In this document: piece by piece, positions 11,041-22,210 of the stretch
How positions within the stretch are numbered: position 1 is the stretch's first letter
How the letters are laid out: the number at the start of each line of letters is the position of its first letter
NCBI GenBank assembly: GCA_033557465.1
Contig: CM066040.1
Location: 330,788,297-330,852,296 of the forward strand
Source: Ichthyophis bannanicus
Taxonomy: Eukaryota; Chordata; Amphibia; Gymnophiona; Ichthyophiidae
DNA: 64,000 nt
Direction: 5' to 3'
Translations under genes and position numbers: made by a program
Notes under the pieces: model-generated
Seen by the model: only the letters and a program-made list of their open reading frames with translations
What the model was told of the DNA's origin: nothing
The model's database searches: none

Positions 11041-12865
11041 TTTGACTGCATCTTCAGGAGCATAGCCAGTCAACTGCTGTCCAAGATCCTCCCGCATATG
11101 TGGGGGGAGGGGGGTGATCATATTCCGTTGGTCACCTTGGACACCTGGGTGCTACAGAGTGTCCAAAGCAGCTATCGGTTGCATTTCACCCAGCTGCCGC
11201 CTCCTTACAATTCCTTGGAGTACCTCATGGACCCTGCACACTGGATCCTCCTGCAGACCAAGGTCATGGTCCTGCTAACCTACCTCGCCATCAAGCCAGT
11301 GCCTCCGGCCCAGATTGGGCAGGTCTTTTACCCCAGATATTTTCTGGTCCCCAAAAAGACCAGAGGGTTCCACCCCATTTTGGATCTACAAAACCTCAAC
11401 CGGGACAGACATAGTGGATCCCTTTACAGCAACAAGAAAATATCAAAATAAACTGAACCATCAAATTCCTCAACAAATAGGGGTGTCCTACATGGAGTGG
11501 TGGGTTCACCCCTAAGCAAAGACATGGGGAGGGGTGGCCTGCCCAGAGCAGCAGGTGTACCTACTCTTGACATTGTACTGGGCAAACTAGATGGACCATA
11601 CTGGTCTTTATCTGCCATCATTTACTATGTTTCTTGGTGCACCCAAAGTTCAAAATGGTCTCATTGGGGACGCTGCTCCTATTCCTCCTATGAGACAACT
11701 AGCTTTGCTGCTTTGATCTGAAGGATGCGTACGTGCATAATATGCACTGCATATTCCAATCCACCTGCATCATAGACAGTACTGGTTGGCCAGCACTACC
11801 AGTACCATTACTACCCTTTGGGCTGGCCGCAGCCCCCAGGGTCTTCACAAAGTGCCTGGAGGCTGTAGCCATTTTCCTTCAGACCCAGGGGGGGTCTATG
11901 ACTTCCCGTACCTGGATGACTGGCTCATAAAGGGTCCCATGCCAGCCAGTGTACAGTCCACCGTGCCCACCATTCAGGTACTCAAAGGCCTCGGCTTCAT
12001 GGTCACTTACCCGAAGTCTCACCTCCAGCTGGTACAACAGCTGGAGTTCATCGGGGCCCTCCTCGTCACCACTCAGGCGAGAGCTTTCCTGCTGACAGAC
12101 CGCCTGCAGCATCTCATCGAGGTCATGGGCTCATTGCAGTGCTAGTGCCACACCATGGCCTGTGGGCTGTAAAGAGCACATGGTCACATGGCAGCCACAG
12201 TACATGGCATTCTTCAGGCCCACCTCTGCAAGCCTCAGGCCGCCTGTGGGACAGAATAGTGGTCACTGCGCCCCTCGCTCAGTCTCTGATGTGGTGGCTC
12301 ATGCTCGCAAACTTGCATCAAGACCTTCCATTCCAACCAGTAGCACCCTACAGGCTGCTCATAACGGATGCCTCCAGACTTGGCTGGGGTGTGCACCTGG
12401 ATGGTCTCCATACCCAGGGCCTATGGTCCGAAAGCGAGAGTCTTCATCAGATCAACTTTCTCAAGCTCCGGGCCATTGCAAATGCTCTCTGTGCCTTTTG
12501 GGCACATCTGGCAAATCAGGTGGTCCTGATCCAGATGGACAACCAAGTTGCCAAGTTCTGTGTGAACCAGCAGGGGAGAATGGGCACATGCCTCCCATGT
12601 TGGGTGGTGGTTCGCCTCTGGAGTTTGCCATGCTCCATGGTATGGATCTCAGGGTGACATATTTGTTTGGCAAGAGCAACAGTCTAGCGGATCAACTCAC
12701 CTGGGTTCTTCAGCCACATGAGTAGTCCCTCAAGAGGGAGGTGGTGGACCGGATCTTTCAGGACTGGGGCACCCCAGATGTGGACCTCTTTGCTACGGCA
12801 CAGAATTCCCAGGTAGCTCGGTTCTGCTCCCAGACTCCGACCAGTGATCACCTGGCTCCAGATGC
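11040..12865 (+). pseudogene. DIRS-1 pol: reverse transcriptase and RNase H (broken)
   Basis: RT fingers appear at 11310-11404 (YPRYFLVPKKTRGFHPILDL). A LINE tail interrupts at 11405. RT resumes at about 11629 and the catalytic motif PYLDDWLIKG lies near 11905-11935. RNase H covers about 12350-12660, with TDASRLGWGVHLDG and the tract QMDNQVAKFCVN, where related copies read TDNQVAMFYVN. The Dam-like C-terminal region begins near 12740 (VDLFA) and is cut at 12865 by DIRS-2; its remainder starts at 18542. Several frameshifts are present. Confidence 0.8.
11405..11628 (+). mobile_element. Short LINE 3' end inserted in DIRS-1 RT
   Basis: The DIRS RT frame reads up to the codons for NLNR (to 11404) and resumes near 11629 with FLVHPKFKMVSLGTLL, so about 224 bp are foreign. 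The insert ends with GGTCTTTATCTGCCATC followed by ATTTACTATGTTTC, which resembles the 3' end of a widespread vertebrate non-LTR family. Target duplication was not clear. Confidence 0.65.
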
Positions 12866-13060
12866 CTATCTCCAGGAACAAGCAGGAATGTAGTTTTCAC
12901 ATATGGGTGACGTCTGTACTGACAGAGCCCGCACAGGATCACTCCCCAGTATCCAATAGGAAAGCTTTTGGGAGCATCCCACTGCACCTGCATAGCTACC
13001 TTCCCGCCTTTCCAGCTCTCCCTCCTCAGTTCTTCTTTTTCCGCGGAGCCGACAGGGAGC
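12866..13060 (+). repeat. DIRS-2 left ITR
   Basis: The sequence from CTATCTCCAGG through TTCACATATGGGTGACG and CCAATAGGAAAGCTTTTGGG is the reverse complement, with differences, of 18355-18525. It ends near a pyrimidine run followed by CCGCGGAG, a block also seen after the left ITRs of DIRS-4 and DIRS-5. Confidence 0.82.
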
Positions 13061-13250
13061 AATTGTCACCACAGAAAATTCCTGTTTTTCATATTTTTGT
13101 GGTTTGCGTCTGCCTTCCCGTCCACGCCGGTATCGACCTTCTTTCTTTCTTCTTTATCAAAAAAAAATCTGTGAAGAAAAGAATTTCTTCTTTTCTTTAG
13201 GCACATCTATGCCATCTTAGGCCTAGGCCTTTCCTTTTGTCACAGACACA

Positions 13251-15083
13251 ATGGAAAAACCATCTAATGGTTTTAAGAAGTGTTCTAAGTGTGGCGGTAC
13301 CATCTCAACCACAGACACCCATGACTGGCTTCCAAAATGCTTAGGGTCTGATCATCAGCCATCAGAATGTCCTCTCTGTAGAAAGATGACGAAGAGAGGC
13401 CTACAGAATCGAGCTGCAAAGCTGGGCACCCTCTTTGGCTCCGACACCGTCTCTTTAGCATCGACATCACCGAGAGTTTCATCTTCCTTGCAAGGATCTC
13501 AGGTATCGAAATCTAAGTTTTCATCGAAGGCTGGCCACCTCTCCAAGGGTATATCTCCTTCTGAGCATCGAGATGCCTCTGGCATTGCCCTGGAGGGAGA
13601 CACAGCAGCCAAACAACCCCAGCAGGAGGACCTCCCTTCCAAAGCCCTAGTGGGGTCCCAGGATGCTCCTGAGGCCTCCACCTCCGGAGACCTCCTGGTG
13701 CTATGCTCAGGGATCATAGCCCGTAATTCCACTACCAATACCCAAGCATCGGCAAGCTGCATGGATCAACATATCCTTGCCATCGAGAGGAGCTTAACGG
13801 CCTTACTGGCGGCCTCGGTTCCAGTCAAACTGTTACCAATACAACCTGCATCGACTTTTTTGCCGCTTTCCACACTACCACCCATGCCAATCCGCGGATC
13901 ATGTTTCCGGTACTGAGGTTCCGACCACACAGATTCCGGGCACCGGCTTCGACCAGTACTGAGTTCGTACGGAGCGGGAACACCCTGCCTGATGATACTT
14001 CAAATCTTCGGATTCCGATTCGTTGGATGATGAATCGGCCGATATTCGAGACATTCAGACTCTTCTGGAGGACCCATCTCCATCCCCACAATGCCGCATG
14101 TCCCCACCAGAGGACATGTCTGTCCAAGACTTTATTTGCGATGTTACTTGGGGCCTGTCCATAACAGTGACATCAGAGAAAGAGCCTAGGGCCGAGGAAT
14201 TAGAAATTCTTCAATACCTGACAGCTCCAAAAGAGGCAGCTACGCTCCCTATCCATTGGATACTTCACGACCTCATGCTTCATATATGGGAGACACCTCT
14301 AACTATTTCTCCCCATACCAGACGGCTCGATACCATGTACCGGGTACTGGAGTGCCCTGATTTTCAAAAGACATAATTGCCACACCATTCCATGTTAGTG
14401 GAATCGGCAATGCGTTGGATCAAGAGCGCAAAACCACATTCCTCAAACCCTCCAGGTAGGGAATCGAGAACCCTCGATGCTTTTGGCCAACGATGTTTTC
14501 AGGCCTCCATGCTATCAGCCAGAATTAATTCTTACATGCTCTATATGGGTATTTTCCTTAGAGAAGTGGCTAAAGATTTGGAGTTAATGGCTCCTCTTCT
14601 CCCCGATGACAAGAGGGCGGATTATCTCACCCTTGTGAAGCATGCTCAGAATGTTTCAAAATTTGTTAACAGAGCAACTTTTGATTGCTTTGAGTGTATC
14701 AGCAGGACATCATCCATCTGCATCAGTGCACGCAGGATTGCTTGGCTCCAAGCATCGGATCTTGAACAATGGGATCAAGATAAGCTGAGTAACATCCCTT
14801 GCACCGGTGAAAACCTCTTTGGCAAAGACTGGCAAGAGAAGGCCTCTCAGTTGGAGTCTGAGAACACTAGGCTTTCTAGATTTACTGCCAACCCAGTTAA
14901 GAAGAAAGCAGCAAAGAAAGCTTTTTTCAATAAAAAGAAGTAGTACTATCCTTCTTATACTCCTGCTGTTCAGTGTCAGCATCATGCTCTTCAGAAGGGA
15001 CAACAACCTCCAAAACAGCAAAAGAAGGCTCAGACTCTCAAGTCTCAGCCACTTCAGCAGGCCCAGACTGTTCTGGGTTTTTG
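13251..15083 (+). pseudogene. DIRS-2 gag-like protein (frameshift, two stops)
   Basis: The frame from 13251 opens with FKKCSKCGGTISTTDTHDW, then CLGSDH and CPLCRKM: a C-x2-C ... H ... C ... H ... C-x2-C array that looks metal-binding. A Ser-rich linker follows. A frameshift between 13916 and 14023 leads into the conserved body: SPPEDMSVQDF, RAEELEILQYLTAPKEAA, and a helical core with LQASDLEQWDQDKL and CTGENLFGKDW. In-frame stops occur at 14374-14376 and 14941-14943. The basic tail ends at 15083 in VLGF. Confidence 0.78.
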
Positions 15084-15089
15084 ACTCCT

Positions 15090-17000
15090 TTCTAGAGAAC
15101 ATAGTTGTCCTGCCTCTGAAGAATCCCTACCCTGTCCACATTCCCGGCAGACTCTGTCATTATGCCCACAGGTGACATCTCATCACCTCGGAGCAATGGA
15201 CATTATCCATAGTGCGGGAAGGATACAGACTTCATCTACGAAGTCTACCCACCCCCCCTCCCAACTTCACCAAGAGAGTTCCATTCTCAGCCCCCTCTCA
15301 CTGCTCTTTTACTACAAGAGGTCACCTCCCTTCTACTGCAGGGTGCAATAGAGGAGGTTCCAACATTCCCGCAGGGAATGGGCTTCTATTCTCCCTACTT
15401 TCTTATTCCAAAGAAAACCAGGGGATACAGGCCCATTCTGGACCTCGGGGAACTAAACAAGCATCTCCTGTGGGAGAAATTGAAGATGATCCCCCTGGGT
15501 ACCCTTCTTCCCTATCTCCAGAGTCAGGATTGTCTCTGTTCTCTAGATCTAAAGAAAGCGTAAACTCACATTCTTATCCATCCAAAGCACAGAAAATTCC
15601 TGCGCTTCATGTTTCAGGGAAGACACTATCAATACAGAGTCCTGCCTTTCGGCCTCGCCTCTGCCCCAAGAGTCTTCACAAAATGCATGGCGGTAGTAGC
15701 CGCATTCCTAAGGACTCTAAGGATATTAGTCTTCCCTTACTTGGACAACTGGCTCATAAGATCAAGCATCTCTCAGGAGGCCAGTCTATCCCTCTCCCGC
15801 ACCATGCAGGTGTTACAACCTTTGGGATTTGTCATAAATCTTCCAAAGTCCCAACTCGTCCCCTCTCAAACTAGAGTTCATAGGGGCCCTCTTAAATACT
15901 CAGCGGTCAAGAGCATTTCTGCTCCAGCTCCACTGTGCTCAGCTCAATCAGTTAGTATCTTAGGCATACCTCAAGAACTATCTTACTGCTCGAGAAATGC
16001 TACAACTTCTGGGTCATTTGGCATCAACGGTGCATGTAGTTCCATATGCCCTTCTACACATGCGCACAGTCCAATGGACACTGGCATCCCAGTGGTCTCA
16101 AGTATCAGGTCGCCAGGGGGACAAGATAACAATCTCTGCCCTTCTGACCCCATCTCTCCAGTGTTGGCGATCCCCAGAAATCTCCTTGTAGGGTCACCTT
16201 TTCAGATGCCAGCACATCATTGTACCCTGATGATGGGATGCATCCAGACTGGGCTGGGGAGCCCGTCTCTGATCTCTCGCCACTCAAGGACTCTGGTCTC
16301 AACAGGAGTCACAACGCCACATAAATCTTTTGAAACTCAGAGCCATTCTCAATGCTCTCGAAGTCTTCCAGGACCATCTTCATTGCTGCAGAGTCCTAGT
16401 CCAAACCGACAATCAAGAAGCCATGTTCTACGTGAACAAGCAAGATGGAACAGGTTCGTGGACCCTCTGCAGCGAGGCTCTACATCTCTGGTCCTTTGCC
16501 ATACATCATCACATTCACCTCCATGCGGTGTATTTCCCGGGCAAGCTCAATGTCTTAGCAGACAGACTAAGTCGAATCTTTCTCCCCCACGAGTGGTCTC
16601 TTCATGTAGACAAAGTCTCTCACATTTTTCAGATCTGGGGTACTCCAGAGATAGACCTGTTCACAAGTCCTCAGAATGCCAAACTCCCTTGCTTCTGTTC
16701 CAGGACTCCTGCACTGGACAGCCAGCAAGTGGATGCTTTTCGCCTCCACTGGGGTCAAGGCTTCCTATGTGCCTTCTCCCCCATTCCCCTAATTCCCCAA
16801 ACTCTTCTCAAACTCCAGAGGGAGAAGGGGCTTCATGATACTCATAGCAGCATGCTGGCCATGTCAACTGTGGTACCCTCTCCTTCTACATCTCTCTCAG
16901 GCTCAACCTATAGATCTGGGGTCTGCTCCAGATCTCCTCTCTCAAGAGGAGGGGGCGCTGCTCCATCCCAATCCGTAGTCTCTCCATCTCACAGCATGGC
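15090..17000 (+). pseudogene. DIRS-2 pol: RT, RNase H and Dam-like region (broken)
   Basis: RT fingers at 15378-15563 (GFYSPYFLIPKKTRGYRPIL) end in a TAA where related copies have a tyrosine codon. RT resumes in frame at 15609 with YQYRVLPFGLASAPRVFTK and the catalytic-site motif PYLDNWLI near 15735, with Asn in place of the second Asp. RNase H lies at about 16000-16600, including LVQTDNQEAMFYVNKQ at about 16400-16445, then a Dam-like segment (IDLFTSPQNAKLPCFCSR). Frameshifts fall near 15870 and 16820. Confidence 0.82.
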
Positions 17001-18051
17001 TGCTGAAGGCATAGCCTTCCAAGGCATTAACCTTCCCCAGGAGATTAAGGACATCCTCTTAGCTCCTAGGAAGCCATCCACCAGGTGGTCCTACACTTTC
17101 AAGTGGCTTAGGTTTTCTTTCTGGTGTTCTCAGAAGAATCTCAATCCCTTCTGAGCTCCAGTGGAGGCGCTGCTTGAGTATCTCCTCCACCTCTCTTCTT
17201 CTGGTCTCAAAACCAATTCAGTAAGAGTACACCTAAGTGCAATTGCGGCGTCTCACATGTCCTTAGATGGCCAACCCATCTCTTCTCAGCCACTCGTATC
17301 ATGCTTCATGAGGGATCTTCTATTAACCAAGCGTCCCATTAAGCCACCTCCAGTGGCATGGGACCTCAATGTTGTTCTAGGGCAGCTTCTCAAGTTGTCC
17401 TTTGAACCTCTAACCATTACCTCACTTAAGTTTCTCACATGGAAGGTCATCTACCTCATTGCCCTCACTTCAGCAAGGCACATTAGTGAGCTCCAGGCCT
17501 TGGTGGCTGACCCTCCTTACATACGGTTCCACCATGATAGGGTAATCCTAAGGACTCACCCTCACTTCATGCTGAAGGTGGTCTTGCACTTCTATTTGAA
17601 ACAGTCAGTCTACCTTCCTGTGTTTTCTCCTAGACCGTACCCATCTAAGGCAGAAGCAACCCTCCATACTCTGCATTGTAAACGTGCCTTAGCTTTTTAT
17701 CTTCAGAGGATTCGAGAGCACCGGAAAGCTCCTCAGCTGTTCATCTCCTTTGACTCTAGTCACCTCGGGTTGCCAGTAATCAAGCGTACTCTCTCCAAAT
17801 GGATAGCTGACTGCATCACCTGTGCTTATGAAAAGGCAGGACTCTCCCTCGAGAGTCATGTCACTGCCCATAATATTTGAGCCATGGCTACCTCGATGGC
17901 AAATCTACGATCTGTAGCTATTGACGAGATCTGCAAAGCAGCAACTTGGTCTTCCGTCCATACCTTTGCTGCTCACTACTGCCTAAACAAGGACTCCCAC
18001 CAGGATGCCATGTTTAGCCAGGCTGTTCTCCAATTTCTCTTTCAGACTTAG
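17000..18051 (+). pseudogene. DIRS-2 tyrosine recombinase (two stops)
   Basis: The open frame runs from the N-terminal segment (LAPRKPSTRWSYTFKW) through a TGA at 17152-17154, then 17161-17880. It contains LKTNSVRVHLSAIAASH and the Arg-I motif SARHISELQ (about 17480). The second stop (17878-17880) falls exactly at the arginine of the H-x-x-R box: the text reads AHNI then TGA, where a CGA arginine codon is expected. The catalytic-tyrosine region FAAHYCL follows at about 17965. Two nonsense changes inactivate it. Confidence 0.83.
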
Positions 18052-18182
18052 AGAAACTCCTACCCTCCATCCCGGGTTTTGATTCCAGACATCCATGCAG
18101 GATACATGACCTCTTTAGGCATACCTGTGAAAATCCACAGCCAATTCTGAGGTCATCTCTCTGACATCTTCTAACTATGGCA

Positions 18183-18282
18183 TCCCATATGTGAAGACTA
18201 TATTCGTACTTGTTCCTGGAGATAGCGTTGTTACTCACCTGTAACAGGTGATCTCCAGAAATAGCAGGAATTTAGTCTTCAC
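18183..18282. repeat. DIRS-2 internal complementary region (ICR)
   Basis: The first half (CCATATGTGAAGAC to GTTCCTGGAGATAG) is the complement of the left end at 12866-12910. The second half (GTTACTCACCTGTAACAGGTG to GAATTTAGTCTTCAC) is the complement of the right end at 18484-18538. Joined halves therefore template the junction of left and right ends, as the DIRS circle model predicts. Confidence 0.85.
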
Positions 18283-18349
18283 AACCCACCCTCCTCCCCT
18301 AAGAGTTGTAGGTCTTCTTTTCTTTCTCTCCTTTTATCTCAGCTACAAA

Positions 18350-18541
18350 CTCAACTGAGGAGGGAGAGCTGGAAAGGCAGGAAGGCAGCTACGCAGGCAC
18401 AGTGGGATGCTCCCAAAAGCTTTCCTGTTGGACGCTGGTGAGCGTTCCCACGCGGGCTCCATCGATACCGACATCACCCATATGTGAAGACTAAATTCCT
18501 GCTGTTCCCGGAGATCACCTGGTACAGGTGAGTAACTATGC
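18350..18541 (+). repeat. DIRS-2 right ITR
   Basis: Begins near AGGGAGAGCTGGAAAGGC, passes through CCCATATGTGAAGACTAAAT and ends at CACCTGGTACAGGTGAGTAAC. The outermost part beyond the left ITR contains the near-palindrome CACCTG...CAGGTG. Confidence 0.82.
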
Positions 18542-18872
18542 TTTCTGATCCACTGAGTGAGAGGCCTGCTTTATGCCTACCTCCTGATTCCGCTCATCAC
18601 AAAGACGCTTTTGAAATCCAGGCCAAGAGGGGATCCATGATTGTCATCACTCCTTACTTGCCATGATAGTCATAGTTCCTATTACTGCTACAGCTCCCGC
18701 AGAAGGAATCTCTTCATCTGGGCTCCAACCCAGACTTCATCTCGCAAGAGGGAGGCTCCTTGTTGCATCCCAACATCTGCTCCCTAGCATTCACAGCATG
18801 GATGCTGAGCGGGTAGCCCTAACAGAGCTTGCTCTCCCCGAGGGTGTCACCGAGATCCTGATAGTATCTTTA
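18542..18872 (+). pseudogene. DIRS-1 Dam-like tail and recombinase start (continuation)
   Basis: The DIRS-1 sequence resumes after DIRS-2 with FLIH, then RGLLYAYLLIPLITKTLLK, matching the Dam-like region of other copies. It continues to the recombinase N-terminal leader (SMDAERVALTELALPEGVTE) and is cut at about 18872. In-frame stops are present. Confidence 0.7.
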
Positions 18873-19335
18873 TATTTATTAGAACTTTTGATAGACCGCC
18901 CATCGGAAGCCATCTGGGTGGTTTACAATAACAATAATACAAGAAAAGCCAGAACCAGAAAAAGAACTACAATGCCACACAGGAAAGTGCACAGCCATAC
19001 CAGACTAAAAAGGAGAAGAGCCTAAGTGGAGGGGGAGGAGGAAACAAGGGAGTCAGAAAAAGGAAGGTCATAGGCAGTACAGAAGAGGTGGATTTTTAGG
19101 AGGGACTTGAATTTGGGAAATGATTGTTCTTGACGGATTAGGGGAGGAAGGGAATTCCAGAGTAATGGGGCTAGAAAAAAGAAGGCAGAATGCCAAGTTT
19201 GCTCCAGGCGGGCACAGGCTGGAGAAAGGAGGTTGGTGTGCAGTGACTGGAGGCTGTGAGGTATAGTGTGAAAGTATAATGAATCTGCAAGATACTGAGG
19301 AGTCAATGTGCAAAGCCTACATGTTGTCATGAGGC
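18873..19335 (-). mobile_element. L2-type LINE, 3' fragment on minus strand
   Basis: The minus-strand frame 19330-19022 ends a reverse-transcriptase protein with APLLWNSLPPLIRQ and FPKFKSLLKIHLF, a typical C-terminus for L2-like LINEs. The 3' UTR runs leftward to an AATAAATATAAAG-like end at 18873, including TTGTAAACCACC and GGGCGGTCTATCAAA. It is severely 5' truncated. Confidence 0.75.
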
Positions 19336-20727
19336 TGGTGCCAATAAAGTTGCAGAGTTGAAAAGAAACTGTTTTTCACAGAGCTCTAGGTGTGCAATTA
19401 CCTAAAAGCACAGCTAGAGAGGGCAGGATTGACTCTACAAAAGCTAATGAGGCTAGGAGATCTAACCAGTTGCACCTGGAAATGAGCCCGGGAGATTCAA
19501 AGGGAAGATCCCTTTATAAATGGAAGCTTAATGCTAGCAAAGCAGAAGGAGACACAGACACAGATGGAGAAGGAGCAGCAGGAAGAACAGGAGAAGCAGA
19601 AGGAGAAGGAACCAGGAGTACGGCTGAAGTAGGAAGGAGAGACCTGAAGGAAGGAATCCTCCTTGAGCAAGCCCAAAAGGACAGAATTCACAGAGGTAGA
19701 ATTCAGAGGGGCCAAGCTACAAGAGCCACTGTTCAGAGGGAGTCTGCTAAGGAAAGCAGTCAGGCTGGAGGGTATGCCACTCCCTGCTTAAGCAACGTTC
19801 CTGAGTCCAAAGCTGAAAGACATATACAGAGAGCCAGGCTTGGAGGAAAGCCTGCAGGCATTGGAGTATGCTGAACAAGTTTTACCAGGTACCCGAGGAA
19901 AAGGAGTTTCTAACAAAGCTACTGTGTCACTGAAGCATAGAGCTGGAGAATCCACACCAGGTCTTACTAAGCTTTCAGGAAGTCCAGCACTGCCCAGAAG
20001 CTACCAACAGAAAACCTGTTGTCACAGAGACGTGCATGAGAGAGAAGGCTCCAGAGCTACAAGCTACAGAAACTCAAGGTATGAAAGTTTTATTCCTGCT
20101 AATAAAAGCTTAACTCCTAAAAGCACTGCTAAAACTAAAACTCACTTTATAAGAAGAGGAAAGAAACCAGAGTGGTTTGAAGAACTACCAAGAGACTTTA
20201 AAGCACAGTCTTATTGGAGGCAAGATAACAGAGACAGTCCATGTAAAGCTGTAACTGCCAGGGACAGCGTGTGCTCTGAGGGGGAAAGTAGTGAGGCAGA
20301 ATTTATGGAAATAGAAAATGCAAACACTATTCCCATTCCTCAAGAAGAACCTATGGATTGTAGTTTGTGTATGGCTACTAGCCTGGAATCCATAGCGACA
20401 TTGTAAATAAGAAGAAACCTTGTTTAGTTGTTTTACCCAGGAATGAATTGAATTCCTCCATTTATCCCTTGCACCTACTTATGAAGAGATCAACAATTGA
20501 TTTATCTGTTTAGTACTGGAGCCTTTAGGAACAAAGGACATTCTTTAATTTCCAATGTCTTAATGAACCCTTGCACAGAGGGGAAATAAAAGCCTTGTTT
20601 CCCTACACTCGTGGCTTAATCATTGTGTTCTCACAAGGAGCTGAAATACCTAAAGACCAATCTCCATTTTGGCCTTAAATACCCCACGCTCCTTAAAAAT
20701 AAGTGTGATGTGTAGCATGCCCTTACC
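19336..20727 (+). other. Unclassified insert with two overlapping ORFs, LTR-like features
   Basis: This insert splits the DIRS-1 recombinase. Two open frames, 19392-19874 and 19840-20406, encode Arg/Ser/Glu-rich proteins with no domain I recognise. The second ends in an acidic segment (EAEFMEIENANTIPIPQ). A TATA-like TTTATAAATGG lies at 19512-19522, and AATAAA occurs at 20100 and 20587. These fit an LTR or a non-autonomous retroelement, but no paired repeats or target duplications were found, so the class is open. The ORFs may not be genes. Confidence 0.4.
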
Positions 20728-22023
20728 GCCATTGGCCACCAGGGGCACCACCATGACAGCGTTCAAATGGTGGCAGTTTTCCATCTGGTGCGCTGGTCAG
20801 GCATTGGACCCCCCTTTGTCTTCCACATGGACCAGCTGTTAGAGTACTTCTTGAACCTCTCCAATTCTACTACTACTACTGAGCATTTGTATAGTACTAT
20901 AAGACATATGCAGTGCTGTACAGACATATCTAAAAGATAGTCCCTGCTCATCGGAGCTTACAATGTAGTCAAGACAGACAGCACAGTAGCTGTAGGCATG
21001 AGATACATCTCGGGGGATTGGTAAGGAAACACAAACGAGAACAGGTGAATCCAGACCCGAAAGCAGCAGCGAAGAGGTGAGTTTTCAGCCTGGATTTGAA
21101 AAGTGCCTGAGAAGGTGCCTCACGTACAGACTCAGGTAGTTTGTTCCAGGTATAAGGAGCAGCAGGGTGAAAGGAGCAAATTTCTGGGCTAAAGTCCAAC
21201 TTGATGAATGTTCATCTCGGCGCGATTGGAGCATTCCATCGTGACTGTGATGGGAAGCCCATGTCGACCCAACCTTTGGTACACCGATTCATGCAGGGCT
21301 TGTTTCTCTCAAAACCTCCGATTAAGCTCCCTATGGTTGCTTAGGACCTGAACATGGTCCTCAGCCACCTCATGTGGAATCCCTCTGAGCCGCTGAATGC
21401 ATGTCCACTGAAGTTCTTGATTTGGAAGGTCCTCTTGGTGGCCGTCACATCGGCCCGGTGAGTGAGCAAGCTGCAGGTACTGGTCACACACCCTCCATAC
21501 ACCATCAGAATCGGGTGGTGCTCTGCATGCACCCATGTTTTCTGCCAAAGGTGGTATCAACATTCCCCCTCAACCAGTCTATTGTCCTTTCAATGTTTTT
21601 TCCCTGGTCTCATACCGACCGCGGTGAGGCAGTATTGTACACATTGGATTGCAAGCGTGCGTTGGCCTTCTACTTGGAGCATACGAAGATGCACCATCAG
21701 TCCTCTCAGTTGTTTGTCTCCTTTGACCCCAATAGGCTGGAGGTCGCTGTTTCAAAGCGCACATTATCCCTCTGGCTCACTGATTGCATTGCCCATGCGT
21801 ATTCCTTGGCTGGTCTGAGCCTTGAGGGTCATGTTACGGCTTACAGTGTCCATGCAATGGCTACATCAGTAGCCAATTTCTGCTCTGTGTCCACAGAAGA
21901 GATCTGCAGGGCTGCGATGTGGTTGTCAGTCCATACCTTCGCAGTCCACTACTGTCTGGATGGAGATTTCTGACGGAATAGCAATTTTGGCCAGGTCGTA
22001 CTCCGGCATCTCTTTGGGTCTTG
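20728..22023 (+). pseudogene. DIRS-1 tyrosine recombinase, main part (interrupted)
   Basis: The recombinase resumes with LATRGTTMTAFKWW and FSIWCAG at about 20728-20800. It is cut by a LINE tail at 20868-21185 and continues with GLKSNLMNVHLGAIGAFH. The Arg-I region has a stop (SAR then TGA at about 21460). The frame 21401-21973 carries the C-terminal half: TAYSVHAMATS, where the H-x-x-R arginine is His, and FAVHYCLDG with the tyrosine kept. Non-functional. Confidence 0.8.
20868..21185 (-). mobile_element. L2-type LINE, 3' fragment on minus strand
   Basis: The minus-strand frame 21199-20969 has APYTWNKLPESVREAP and FKSRLKTHLF, the C-terminus of an L2-like reverse transcriptase. The 3' UTR (TTGTAAGCTCCGATGAGCAG, GTACAGCACTGCATATG) ends at a TAG trinucleotide run near 20868. 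The element splits the DIRS-1 recombinase between the codons for LSN and GLKSN. Confidence 0.8.
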
Positions 22024-22210
22024 AGGATCAACTCCTGTCCACATGCTCTTCTGTCCATAAGAACATAAGAACATAAGATATGCCATACTGGGTCAGTATT
22101 CTGTTTCCAACAGTGGCCAATCTAGGTCATATGTACCTAGTAGTTTCCCCAAGAGACACAAATTCCACAATGCTTGTACTGGGTCAAGCATTGATATCTT
22201 CGGTCACTTC

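Larger units (their letters stand above)
12866..18541 (+). mobile_element. DIRS-2 (group B DIRS retrotransposon), end to end
   Basis: This copy has both ITRs, gag, pol, recombinase and ICR. It starts with CTATCTCCAGGAACAAGCAG and ends with CAGGTGAGTAACTATGC. The flanks join to one DIRS-1 sequence (CCAGATGC at 12858-12865, then TTTCTGATCC from 18542), which restores the Dam-like region of DIRS-1. No target duplication is made, as expected for a recombinase-integrated element. Coding regions carry several stops and shifts, so the copy is not autonomous now. Confidence 0.88.
9178..22056 (+). mobile_element. DIRS-1 (group C DIRS retrotransposon), split by nested insertions
   Basis: The left end near 9181-9320 has the DIRS ITR pattern (AACAAGCAGGAAATAAGTC, then TTCTTTTTTCTGCGGAG). 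Gag, reverse transcriptase, RNase H, Dam-like region and tyrosine recombinase follow in order when the insertions are skipped: a LINE tail at 11405-11628, DIRS-2 at 12866-18541, 18873-20727, and a LINE 3' end at 20868-21185. The right ITR and ICR are missing: the copy ends at CR1-B (22057). It is the oldest layer of this part of the window. Confidence 0.85.

Noticed and set aside
16330..17154. 274-codon open frame treated as one protein
   Set aside because: It fuses the RNase H/Dam-like region and the recombinase leader through a frameshift near 16820; the middle part reads a non-native frame.
20585..20640. AATAAA and TG...CA-like ends taken as a solo LTR
   Set aside because: No matching flanking duplication or second LTR could be found; kept only as an unclassified insert.
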